NCBI GenBank assembly: GCA_018609965.1
Contig: JAHENP010000141.1
Coordinates: 1 to 19,846 of the forward strand
DNA length: 19,846 nt
DNA from: Haloferacaceae archaeon
Lineage (GTDB): Archaea; Halobacteriota; Halobacteria; Halobacteriales; Haloferacaceae
Reading direction: 5' to 3'
Under the pieces are notes generated by a model. It searched no databases. It saw only the letters and a program-made list of their open reading frames with translations, and was not told where the DNA came from. A program made the position numbers and the translations under genes. This document shows positions 10,066-16,591 of the stretch, one piece after another; position 1 is the first letter of the stretch; each line of letters opens with the position of its first letter.

Positions 10066-11037
10066 GTGCGGGTGACAGTCGTCGGTGCGGGCTACGTCGG
10101 GCTGGCGTTGTGTTGCCAACTCGACGCCGCGGGCCACGACGTGACCGGCGTTCGGCGCTCCCCCCAACCCGTTCGTGAGGTGGGGATCGACGCCGTCGCG
10201 GCGGACGTGACAGAGCCAGCCGAGCTGACCGCGCTGCCGGACGCCGACGCGGTCGTGTTCGCCGCCAGCAGCGGCGGGCGTGGGGCGGAGCCGGCACGGC
10301 GCGTGTTCGTCGACGGACTCCGGAACACGATCGACGCGTACGCCGACCGCGCGTCCCCGCCGGATCGGCTCGTCTACACCTCCAGCACCGGCGTGTACGG
10401 CGACCACGACGGCGCGTGGGTCGACGAGACGACCCCGCTTGACCCACAGACGGAGAAGACGGCGGTGTTGGCCGAGGCGGAACGGGTCGCGACGGAGACG
10501 GCCGGCGACGCCGGGATCGACGGCACCGTCGCGCGGTTCGCCGGGCTGTACGGCCCCGACCGCTACCGGCTGGAACGGTACGTGGAGGGGCCGGTCACGC
10601 AGGGGTATCTCAACATGGTCCACCGGGACGACGCCGCCGGCGCGGTGCGGTTCCTCCTCACCGGGGCGTCACCGACCGACGGGTCACGGTCCGAGTCGGG
10701 TGACGCGTCAGGGTCGAACAACGAGAGAGTCGACGGACCACGGTCGTCGCCGACCGACCACGCTCGGGGTGAGGTGGTGACGGTCGTCGACGACGAACCG
10801 GTCGAGAAGTGGACGTTCGCCGACTGGCTCGCCGACGAGTGCGGGGTCGCCCGGCCGGAGAAACGGACGAAAGCAGAACGCATCGCGGCCGGTGATCTGT
10901 CTGCGGCCGCTCGCCGTCGGATTCAGACGAGCAAACGGGTCGACAACACGACACTCCGGGAGTTGGGCTACTCGTTCCGGTTCCCGACGTTCCGGGAGGG
11001 GTACCGCGCCGCGGTTGAGGCGTACACCGACGCCTGA
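10066..11037 (+). CDS. SDR-family NAD(P)-dependent epimerase/dehydratase-like protein
   Basis: An extended short-chain dehydrogenase-like protein with an N-terminal Rossmann fold: GAGYVGLAL (7-15) is the nucleotide-binding glycine loop, and YTSSTGVYGD (104-113) is the usual Ser/Tyr active-site strand. The Tyr is at 111, but position +4 is Gly rather than the catalytic Lys, so ordinary dehydrogenase chemistry is doubtful. The family resembles YeeZ-type SDRs of COG0451. Residues about 202-235 are a Ser/Asp/Gly-rich insertion that splits LLTGAS from the VVTVVDDEP strand. The C-terminal YSFRFPTFREGYRA is typical of this subgroup. The GTG start at 10066, 2 nt after the DUF5791-like stop, gives a first residue immediately before the Rossmann strand. 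The substrate is unknown. Confidence 0.85.
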   Translation: MRVTVVGAGYVGLALCCQLDAAGHDVTGVRRSPQPVREVGIDAVAADVTEPAELTALPDADAVVFAASSGGRGAEPARRVFVDGLRNTIDAYADRASPPDRLVYTSSTGVYGDHDGAWVDETTPLDPQTEKTAVLAEAERVATETAGDAGIDGTVARFAGLYGPDRYRLERYVEGPVTQGYLNMVHRDDAAGAVRFLLTGASPTDGSRSESGDASGSNNERVDGPRSSPTDHARGEVVTVVDDEPVEKWTFADWLADECGVARPEKRTKAERIAAGDLSAAARRRIQTSKRVDNTTLRELGYSFRFPTFREGYRAAVEAYTDA

Positions 11038-11164
11038 CGCCCACCCGGAAACTGGCGTCCGCGCGGGCACACGACGAACGTCGAAATCCCCGGCGAATCC
11101 GGCGCCGTCGGGCGATTGAACGGTCTCGTACATTCTTGTGTCTCGGTCCACTCCGCCAGTACGT

Positions 11165-12334
11165 ATGCTCTCACAGGTGGGGCGGCTGGTCCAGCTGACA
11201 CGCGAGACGTTCGGGGTGGGGCCCGGCGTGTTGGCGGCTGCTGTCGGGGTTGGGCTGGTCGTCGTCGCGGTGTTCGTCCTCGCGCGTCGCCTGCGACAGC
11301 CGCCCGGCGCGCGGCTCCAGGCCGTGTTGGCGGACGCCGACGAGGTGGCCGTGTTGCTCCACCCGGACCCGGACGCGGACGCGATGGCCGCCGGGGTCGG
11401 CGTCGCGCAGGTCGCCAACTGGGTGGGGACGGAGACGACGATCCAGTACTCAGGAGAGATCCGACGACAGGAGAACCGCGCGTTCCGAACCGTTCTCGAC
11501 GTCGAGTTGGAGTGTATCGACCACGTTACCGATCTCGCCGCGGAGGCGGTCGTCCTCGTCGACCACAACGAACCTCGGGGGTTCACCGGCGCGGACGGCG
11601 TGTTGCCGACGGCGATCGTCGACCACCACCCGGGTGACGGCTCTGGGGAGGCGTTCACGGACGTGCGGACGGACTACGGCGCCGCCGCCAGCATCGTCGC
11701 GGAGTACTTCCAGAACCTCGGCGCGACGCCGGTCCCGCCGGACCGCCACGACAGCGAGGTGTCGGACCTGGCGTTGCCCACGTGGATCACCACGGGACTG
11801 CTGTACGGCATTCTCTCGGACACGGACCGGCTCACTCGTGGGGCCTCCAACGAGGACTTCGCGGCCGCGGGCTACCTCTCGCCGGGTGTCGACGAGGACC
11901 TCCTCTCGCGGATCGCCGACCCGGACGTGTCGACGGAGACGCTGGAGGTGAAAGCACGCGCCATCGCCGGGCGGGACATCCGCGGCTCGTACGCGGTCAG
12001 CGACGTGGGGTCGGTGTCGAACGGCGACACCATCCCGGAGGCGGCGGACGAACTCGTCGGACTGGAGGGTGTCTCTGCGGTCGTCGTCGTCGGCGACAAG
12101 GACGGTACGATCCACCTCTCGGGACGGTCGCGTGACGACCGTGTCCACATGGGCCGGGCGTTGGACGCCGCGGTCGGCGACATCGACAACGCCTCTGCCG
12201 GTGGCCACGCCCGGATGGGTGGTGGACGGGTGCCGCCGGCCGTGCAGGCCGACGGCACCCGCGAGGTGACTGCGCCGCGCGGTGAACAGCTGAAGACGCG
12301 GTTGTTCGACGCGATGGACGGCGCGCTGCAGTGA
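11165..12334 (+). CDS. Membrane-anchored DHH/DHHA1 phosphoesterase
   Basis: A metal-dependent phosphoesterase of the DHH superfamily (RecJ/NrnA/GdpP relatives), likely hydrolysing short oligonucleotides or a cyclic dinucleotide. From ATG 11165 the protein has 389 residues. One membrane helix spans about 20-40 (GVLAAAVGVGLVVVAVFVLA), followed by an Arg-rich stop-transfer RRLR, which places the enzyme in the cytosol. DHH motifs are HPDPDADA (66-73), VLVDHNE (130-136) and IVDHHPG (151-157), with DYGAAAS at 170-176. The C-terminal DHHA1 signature appears as GGHARMGGG. A GTG at 11138 would add nine residues; no good TATA or SD decides between them, and I chose ATG because the helix follows naturally. 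The upstream gap 11038-11164 shows no other gene. It converges with the acidic protein at 12442. Confidence 0.88.
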   Translation: MLSQVGRLVQLTRETFGVGPGVLAAAVGVGLVVVAVFVLARRLRQPPGARLQAVLADADEVAVLLHPDPDADAMAAGVGVAQVANWVGTETTIQYSGEIRRQENRAFRTVLDVELECIDHVTDLAAEAVVLVDHNEPRGFTGADGVLPTAIVDHHPGDGSGEAFTDVRTDYGAAASIVAEYFQNLGATPVPPDRHDSEVSDLALPTWITTGLLYGILSDTDRLTRGASNEDFAAAGYLSPGVDEDLLSRIADPDVSTETLEVKARAIAGRDIRGSYAVSDVGSVSNGDTIPEAADELVGLEGVSAVVVVGDKDGTIHLSGRSRDDRVHMGRALDAAVGDIDNASAGGHARMGGGRVPPAVQADGTREVTAPRGEQLKTRLFDAMDGALQ

Positions 12335-12441
12335 GACGACTAACGGAGAAGGCGTCTGGTCGGGCGCGAACAACACGCGTCTGACCGAGAAAACGCGTCC
12401 GAGCGAGGACGGAACTCAGGCCCGTCCGTGCCCGACGCGTG

Positions 12442-13059
12442 TCACTCCGGGCCGGCGTAGCCCGTCACGCCGAAGTCGGTGGTCGCCTCGGTGTCCGTGT
12501 CGTCGGCGGGAGCATCGCTCTCGTTGGCGGCGCCTGCATCGTCGCCGGCGTTGTCGCGAGCCGCGTGCTCGCCGTCGTCACCGGCGCCGTCGTCGTGAAC
12601 CGTACGCTCGTCGTCGTCGCGAGCCGCACGCTCGTCGTACCGCCCCCAGTCCTCCCACGTCGGGGTCTCGACGACCGTGAACAGGAGGTTGATCAGGACG
12701 TTCGTCGCCTTCGCTTGCTCCGTCTCCGTCACCTCGTAGGCCGCGCCGGTGCCGGTCGCGCCCGGCACCGCGTTCGTGAGGTTGCGATCCTCGGGCACGG
12801 GAACGACCTGCGCCGCCTGTACGTCCGCGAGCGCCTCCGTGACGGTGCGCAACAACTGCTGGAGCTGGCCTGCCGACGCGGCGCCCTCCGCGGCGAGCGT
12901 GGCGCGCACTTCCTCGATGCGCACGCGCATCTCGTCGGTGCGGTAGCTCGGAAGTGGTTGCTCCTCGATGTCCAGGAGAAACTCCTCGTACGTTGCTGCA
13001 AGCTCCGCTGCGTCTGTCGTGCCGTCAGGTTTTACTGACGGTGAATCGTTCGAACACAT
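12442..13059 (-). CDS. Hypothetical acidic haloarchaeal protein
   Basis: I do not recognise this family. The 205-residue product has a helical, ordered-looking part (about 15-135) beginning AAELAATYEEFLLDIEEQ and including LQQLLRTVTEALADVQAAQ. A hydrophobic segment ATNVLINLLFTVVETPTWEDWGRY comes near its end (about 117-140). A disordered Asp/Ala/Glu tail finishes the protein. There is no signal peptide, clear transmembrane helix or cysteine motif. Base composition and amino-acid bias match the window, so the frame is probably real. The ATG at 13059 is followed at codons 6-13 by a 7-bp perfect hairpin, and three more short hairpins lie just upstream. The most TATA-like element, TTTACT, is about 105 nt upstream, so the leader may be structured. 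Confidence 0.7.
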   Translation of the reverse strand: MCSNDSPSVKPDGTTDAAELAATYEEFLLDIEEQPLPSYRTDEMRVRIEEVRATLAAEGAASAGQLQQLLRTVTEALADVQAAQVVPVPEDRNLTNAVPGATGTGAAYEVTETEQAKATNVLINLLFTVVETPTWEDWGRYDERAARDDDERTVHDDGAGDDGEHAARDNAGDDAGAANESDAPADDTDTEATTDFGVTGYAGPE

Positions 13060-13123
13060 GTCGTGGTACGTCCCACGACGCGGCGATGGGAGGGCGTCCC
13101 AGCGCCCTGCCGTTTTTCACGGC
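13022..13123 (-). other. Cluster of four perfect stem-loops at the 5' end of the 12442-13059 gene
   Basis: Four consecutive inverted repeats are visible. CCGTCAG/CTGACGG (13022-13041) has a 7-bp stem and 6-nt loop. TCGTGG/CCACGA (13061-13078) has 6 bp and 6 nt, AGGGCG/CGCCCT (13091-13108) has 6 bp and 6 nt, and GCCGT/ACGGC (13109-13123) has 5 bp and 5 nt. The start codon sits between the first two. The remaining gap to 13318 (about 195 nt) contains no credible ORF; it is less G+C-rich and holds AGTAAATCTT at about 13160-13171, a possible minus-strand TATA (TTTACT). Confidence 0.5.
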
Positions 13124-13318
13124 GCCCACCGCAGCGTCGTGTTTCACCCTAACGTGACTACGGGTAGTAAATCTTACGACGGATTGAACTAGCGTCGCGA
13201 TTTGAACAGCGAGATGTTAGTAAGGTGAAAGGAATTGACGCAAGTCGGTGACCGTCGCCTCACACCGCCAGTCACGACCGACAGATCGACAGCGATCCTC
13301 GTGTGGCGCTCCGTCGAC

Positions 13319-13687
13319 TCAGAACTCCTCGCCGCCGAAGTCCTCCTCCATCCCGAACTCCTCCTCCTCTTCGAATCCTTCCTCCTCGAACGCTTCGTCC
13401 TCGAACCCCTCGTCGCCGCCACCGAGTGCACTCGCGATAGTGCCGAAGATCCCGGCGTCCTCCTCTTCCTCCTCTTCGGCCTCGATGTCGATGTCGATGT
13501 CGTCGTCGTGGTGGTGGTGCCCGTGGCCGTGGCTGTGGCTGTCGTAGCCAGCGACCTGTTCGAGTTCACCCGGATCGAGCCACACCCCGCCGCAGTCCGG
13601 GCAGTAGTCGATCGTGACGCCGTGTTCGACACGTTGGTCCATCGTCGCTGTGCAGGCTGGACAGTCGAGCGCTCTCGTCGACGACAT
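13319..13687 (-). CDS. Zinc-ribbon (zf-TFIIB type) protein with His-rich and Glu/Phe-rich tails
   Basis: A 122-residue protein starting MSSTRALDCPAC. The N-terminal 45 residues are a TFIIB-type zinc ribbon: CPAC near 9-12 and CPDCGGVWLDPGELE near 29-43, the family signature of small zf-TFIIB proteins of unknown role. A linker HSHGHGHHHHDDD follows, then IDIDIEAEEEEEEDAG. The protein ends with a Glu-rich segment in which phenylalanines recur every 5-7 residues (GFEDEAF, EEGFEEEEEF, EEDFGGEEF). ATG 13687 is preferred to 13714 because it directly precedes the ribbon and lies about 28 nt from a TATA-like T-run. The His run may bind metal and the acidic-aromatic tail may bind a basic partner; both are inferences. 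It may be a single-gene transcript. Confidence 0.82.
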   Translation of the reverse strand: MSSTRALDCPACTATMDQRVEHGVTIDYCPDCGGVWLDPGELEQVAGYDSHSHGHGHHHHDDDIDIDIEAEEEEEEDAGIFGTIASALGGGDEGFEDEAFEEEGFEEEEEFGMEEDFGGEEF

Positions 13688-13710
13688 TGGTAGATCGTGA
13701 GATAGCGAGC

Positions 13711-13720
13711 ACAAAAAAGT
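13711..13720 (-). promoter_or_regulatory. TATA-like box of the zinc-ribbon gene
   Basis: On the minus strand this reads ACTTTTTTGT, centred about 28 nt before the ATG at 13687. That matches leaderless initiation and argues against the longer start at 13714, which would overlap the box. Confidence 0.5.
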
Positions 13721-13758
13721 TCGCCTCGATCTCTCGTCAGCTATCCGAACAGTGTCCG

Positions 13759-15117
13759 TCAGTCGGCGCCGAGTTCCTCAAGCGTCACGTCGGCACCGAG
13801 CATCCGGAGGTAGGTCTCGTCGCCAGTGACACGAGCGAGGTCTTCGCAGAGTTCCTGTAGCTCGTCGTGGTCCCAGTCGTCGAGATACTCGCGGCGCGAG
13901 CCACCCTGCTCGTAGACATCTCTGAGGAGATGTGCGCGGTCGAGCGTCGTCGCGGTGGTGTCGGGGGTCTCGACGGCCTCTTTCGCGTGGGCTTGGCGAT
14001 CCTCGTCGCGCCAGTCGCGGAGTTCGAGCCCAGTGGCGTCAGTGTCGAGCAACTCCATCTCTTCCATCCGGTCTTGGGTCGCGTCGGCGCGTCGGAGGAG
14101 TTTGTTGAGGTCGTCCGTGGTAGCGCTCCGTTGTTCGAGCAAGTCGAGATACACGTCCGTCTCGCCGAGATCGGCGTCTTGGATGATGCCGTAGATCTGG
14201 TCGACGACTTCCTTCGCCTCCATGATCTCGCCGGCGCGGTGGACCTTCCCGTGGTGCTTCGAGTACTCTTGGAAACACTTCCCCATCTCGATCACGCCGA
14301 TGTCGCCAGAGGCGAGGTCGCGGTTCTCTTCGAGTGTCTCGCGCGTCTCGCGTGCCGTGCGGACGATGTTGCGCCGGAGTGTTCGCCACGAGGTCGGTTC
14401 GCGGTCGTCTGTGGGGCGGGCGACGATCACGATGTCGAATGAAACTGCGTCGCCGCCGATGAACTTGTTCAGGTCCGAACTGATCGGGTACGTTGCTGTG
14501 ATCTCGAAATCGTTCTGACAGAGGGAAGTGAGCAACTCGCCCCAACTCTCGGAATCGCTGTGGTGGTAGGTGAATGCGAGCACGCCGTCGTCTTTCAGTG
14601 CTCTGCGGATAACCGAGAGCGCCTCGCCAATCTCATGTTCGAAGTCCGCCTCGGTCTTGTCGAGGTACGGGTTCGTGACGATGGACTCTGCGCGTGGGGT
14701 CTTGTCGTACTGGAACTCCTCGTACTCGTCTTCGAGGAGGATTTTCTGCCAGACGTAGAAGTAGTCGGCAACCTCGCTGTAGATGATGTTGTCGTAGTAC
14801 GGTGGGTCTGTGATCACCGCGTCGTATTCGCCCTCGGCATCAATATTCCGCATATCCCCTTGGACGACGGTAGAGTGGCTTCCAATCGACATAGAGAATT
14901 CATCCGACTCAACTGTTTCACCGTCCTCAACGTACCGGTCTGTCGGGGCGTTGGCATATTTGACAGATCTGAGTGTCATCTCCCACATCGCTTCGAATGT
15001 TCCAGTTCCGTACTCTGTTCCCCAAACATTCCCTTCCATTGGGCCGTTCGGCGGATCAAAAGAATTAGATTTGAATATATTTGTATTTTTGTTGTACGCT
15101 GGATTGTATACGCTCAT
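13759..15117 (-). CDS. COG1743-type adenine-specific DNA methylase, C-terminal half (split by in-frame TAA)
   Basis: This is the catalytic C-terminal half of a large N6-adenine (or N4-cytosine) DNA methylase. The 452 residues contain the amino-methyltransferase motif IV as DPPYYDNIIYSE (104-115), preceded by VVQGDMRN, and LAFTYHHSDSESWGELL further on. It lacks motif I and the Zn-ribbon, which are encoded by the gene immediately upstream. The ATG at 15117 abuts the upstream TAA in the same frame, so translation could restart there, or the ATG is only an internal Met of a broken 884-codon gene. Its first 30 codons lie in a very AT-rich patch. The C-terminal 130 residues are charged and helical. 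If both halves are made they could pair into an active enzyme; alone this half should not bind S-adenosylmethionine normally. Confidence 0.85.
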   Translation of the reverse strand: MSVYNPAYNKNTNIFKSNSFDPPNGPMEGNVWGTEYGTGTFEAMWEMTLRSVKYANAPTDRYVEDGETVESDEFSMSIGSHSTVVQGDMRNIDAEGEYDAVITDPPYYDNIIYSEVADYFYVWQKILLEDEYEEFQYDKTPRAESIVTNPYLDKTEADFEHEIGEALSVIRRALKDDGVLAFTYHHSDSESWGELLTSLCQNDFEITATYPISSDLNKFIGGDAVSFDIVIVARPTDDREPTSWRTLRRNIVRTARETRETLEENRDLASGDIGVIEMGKCFQEYSKHHGKVHRAGEIMEAKEVVDQIYGIIQDADLGETDVYLDLLEQRSATTDDLNKLLRRADATQDRMEEMELLDTDATGLELRDWRDEDRQAHAKEAVETPDTTATTLDRAHLLRDVYEQGGSRREYLDDWDHDELQELCEDLARVTGDETYLRMLGADVTLEELGAD

Positions 15118-15120
15118 TTA
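15118..15120 (-). other. In-frame TAA interrupting the methylase gene
   Basis: On the minus strand the junction reads AAC AGT TAA ATG AGC GTA, that is N-S-stop-M-S-V, with no frame change. One sense codon here would restore a single 884-residue reading frame of normal COG1743 length. A single-base change such as AAA to TAA, or a sequencing error, would explain it. Confidence 0.9.
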
Positions 15121-16413
15121 ACTGTTATAATTAAGAGATTCTGAGAGAGTCAATAGAAGAAACTCTTTCACAACATTAGTACGAGTGGATTTGATAGACT
15201 TTATAATTTTTGCTAGAGAAAGAATCTGTCGATTATTAAACATATCCGTCCACTTTTCGTAATCGTGTTGGAACACGTCGTTCCCACTGAGCGACGATGC
15301 AGCAGTGATGGCACCCTCTGGAATCTCCTCACTCGGCACGTACTCGTGGAGATCAGTCCGCTCGTCCCACTCATCGACAGCTTTCTGATACAGTCGTTCG
15401 TCCGCAATCTCCGCCCGCTTGTACCCCTTGTAAACAGATTTCGCCTCACCCACATCCTCACACTCCTCGCAGTAGTACTCGACCGCGTACAGTCGCTCGT
15501 CGGGTTTCCCCTGCTCGGCGATGGCGTCCGTAATCCCCTCTTTCTGCCCACACTCGGGACAGTTGTAGTACCCACCACGCGAGACGTGCCCCTCTGACGC
15601 GTCGAACGTCGCGAAACACTCCGTACACGTCGACTCCTCCGCTTGCCAGTCATCCACCAGCGTCACCGCGCCACAGTCCGGGCAGAGAACGTTGTATTTG
15701 TCGTCGTTCTCGTAGCGCCCGGCGGCGACGCGGTAGTCCTTGAACAACGGCACGGTGTGGCCACACGACGTACAGTCGAGTTCCTTCACCCAGAAGTTGT
15801 ACATCACGTCCGCGTCGTGGTCCCCGTTCGGACACGGCGTCTTGTAGTACTGCGTGATCTCGTCGGCCACGTCGTCACGAACCCGTTCGAACGCCCGCTC
15901 CAGTTCCTCGACATCCGTCTCGCCAGCTTCGAGTTCCTTTTTCGTCACGAACCACGCGACGGGGTTGAGGTCGTACCCCTCCGACTCGACGCCGAACCGC
16001 GAGGCCTCGACCAGCGAGGTGCCACCCCCCGCGAACGGGTCGAGGATTTTGGTGTCCTCCGGCAGGCGCACGTCCTTGGGGTAGAACTCCCACAGCGACT
16101 CGGGGTTGTCCATGTCCACGTCCGCGGCGGCGTCGAGCAACTCCGTCGCCGAGTGGCCGTTCGTCCCGAGCGTCTGGTTCTCGCCGGGTTCGTACACCGC
16201 CAGCTCCTCCGGGTCAGTGTCCTCGTCGAGCAGTGAGTAGAGTGTGATCGCGCGGAACAAGCAACCGGGGCGGCGCGCCCACCACTTGTGCATCGTGTAG
16301 ATCGGGCGATACCACTGTTTCGCGCGGCTCTCTTTGGCGGCAATCTCGTTGACACGCTCGATGGGAAAGCCGCGCTCGATGGGGCGTTCCGTCCGCTCGG
16401 CGTTGTCTGTCAT
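15118..16413 (-). CDS. COG1743-type adenine-specific DNA methylase, N-terminal half (DUF1156 + Zn-ribbons)
   Basis: This is the S-adenosylmethionine-binding half of a COG1743 DNA methylase. From ATG 16413 it has 431 residues. The N-terminal DUF1156-like block ends in HKWWARRPG (42-50). Motif I is DPFAGGGTSLVEASRFG (125-141), followed by NPVAWFVTKKEL. A long insert then carries several zinc knuckles (CTSCGH, CPDCGA, CTECFA, CPECGQ, CEECED). It ends LSESLNYNS at the TAA where the other half begins. ATG 16413 is chosen over 16494 because it precedes PIERGFPIERVNEIA, the usual family start, and has CTTATC 27 nt upstream. The last 40 or so codons fall in the AT-rich patch. COG1743 enzymes occur in phage-defence loci such as type 3 BREX (PglXI), but no partner is visible here. 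Confidence 0.88.
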   Translation of the reverse strand: MTDNAERTERPIERGFPIERVNEIAAKESRAKQWYRPIYTMHKWWARRPGCLFRAITLYSLLDEDTDPEELAVYEPGENQTLGTNGHSATELLDAAADVDMDNPESLWEFYPKDVRLPEDTKILDPFAGGGTSLVEASRFGVESEGYDLNPVAWFVTKKELEAGETDVEELERAFERVRDDVADEITQYYKTPCPNGDHDADVMYNFWVKELDCTSCGHTVPLFKDYRVAAGRYENDDKYNVLCPDCGAVTLVDDWQAEESTCTECFATFDASEGHVSRGGYYNCPECGQKEGITDAIAEQGKPDERLYAVEYYCEECEDVGEAKSVYKGYKRAEIADERLYQKAVDEWDERTDLHEYVPSEEIPEGAITAASSLSGNDVFQHDYEKWTDMFNNRQILSLAKIIKSIKSTRTNVVKEFLLLTLSESLNYNS

Positions 16414-16437
16414 GCCCGAGTCGACTCGTCGCTGGCT

Positions 16438-16443
16438 GATAAG
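16438..16443 (-). promoter_or_regulatory. TATA-like box of the split methylase
   Basis: CTTATC on the minus strand is centred 27-28 nt before ATG 16413, which is ideal leaderless spacing. It supports transcription of the locus and the shorter start. Confidence 0.55.
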
Positions 16444-16515
16444 TTCCCGTGTCTGTGCCTTGATCGTGTGCAGGGACGACGAGACGACCCGCACGACGTT
16501 CGCGCCGTGACGGGT

Positions 16516-16591
16516 TCAGAGTCGGGTCGTGTCCTCAGAGTCGGGTCGTGTCCTCAGAGTCGGATCGCGTCCTCAGAGGCGGTTCACGTCC
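16516..16591 (-). repeat. Four 19-bp tandem units at and beyond the 3' end of hom
   Basis: Four contiguous 19-bp units lie at 16516-16534, 16535-16553, 16554-16572 and 16573-16591. In the minus-strand reading the first (16591-16573) is the last 19 nt of hom including its TGA. The next differs at four positions, and the last two are identical to each other. Each unit ends in TGA. The array therefore looks like outward tandem duplication of the gene's 3' end into the spacer before the methylase promoter. Confidence 0.9.

Noticed and set aside
14560..15144. Plus-strand ORF of 194 codons opposite the methylase C-terminal half
   Set aside because: It is antisense to the conserved DPPYYD region and has no promoter or family pattern.
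13759..16413. A full BREX or DISARM defence locus around the COG1743 methylase
   Set aside because: No PglZ, BrxC, helicase, DUF499 or nuclease gene is present in the window; only the methylase is seen.
16516..16591. Repeats considered as a CRISPR remnant or attachment site
   Set aside because: There are no spacers between the 19-bp units, and the sequence matches the 3' end of hom, so local tandem duplication explains it.
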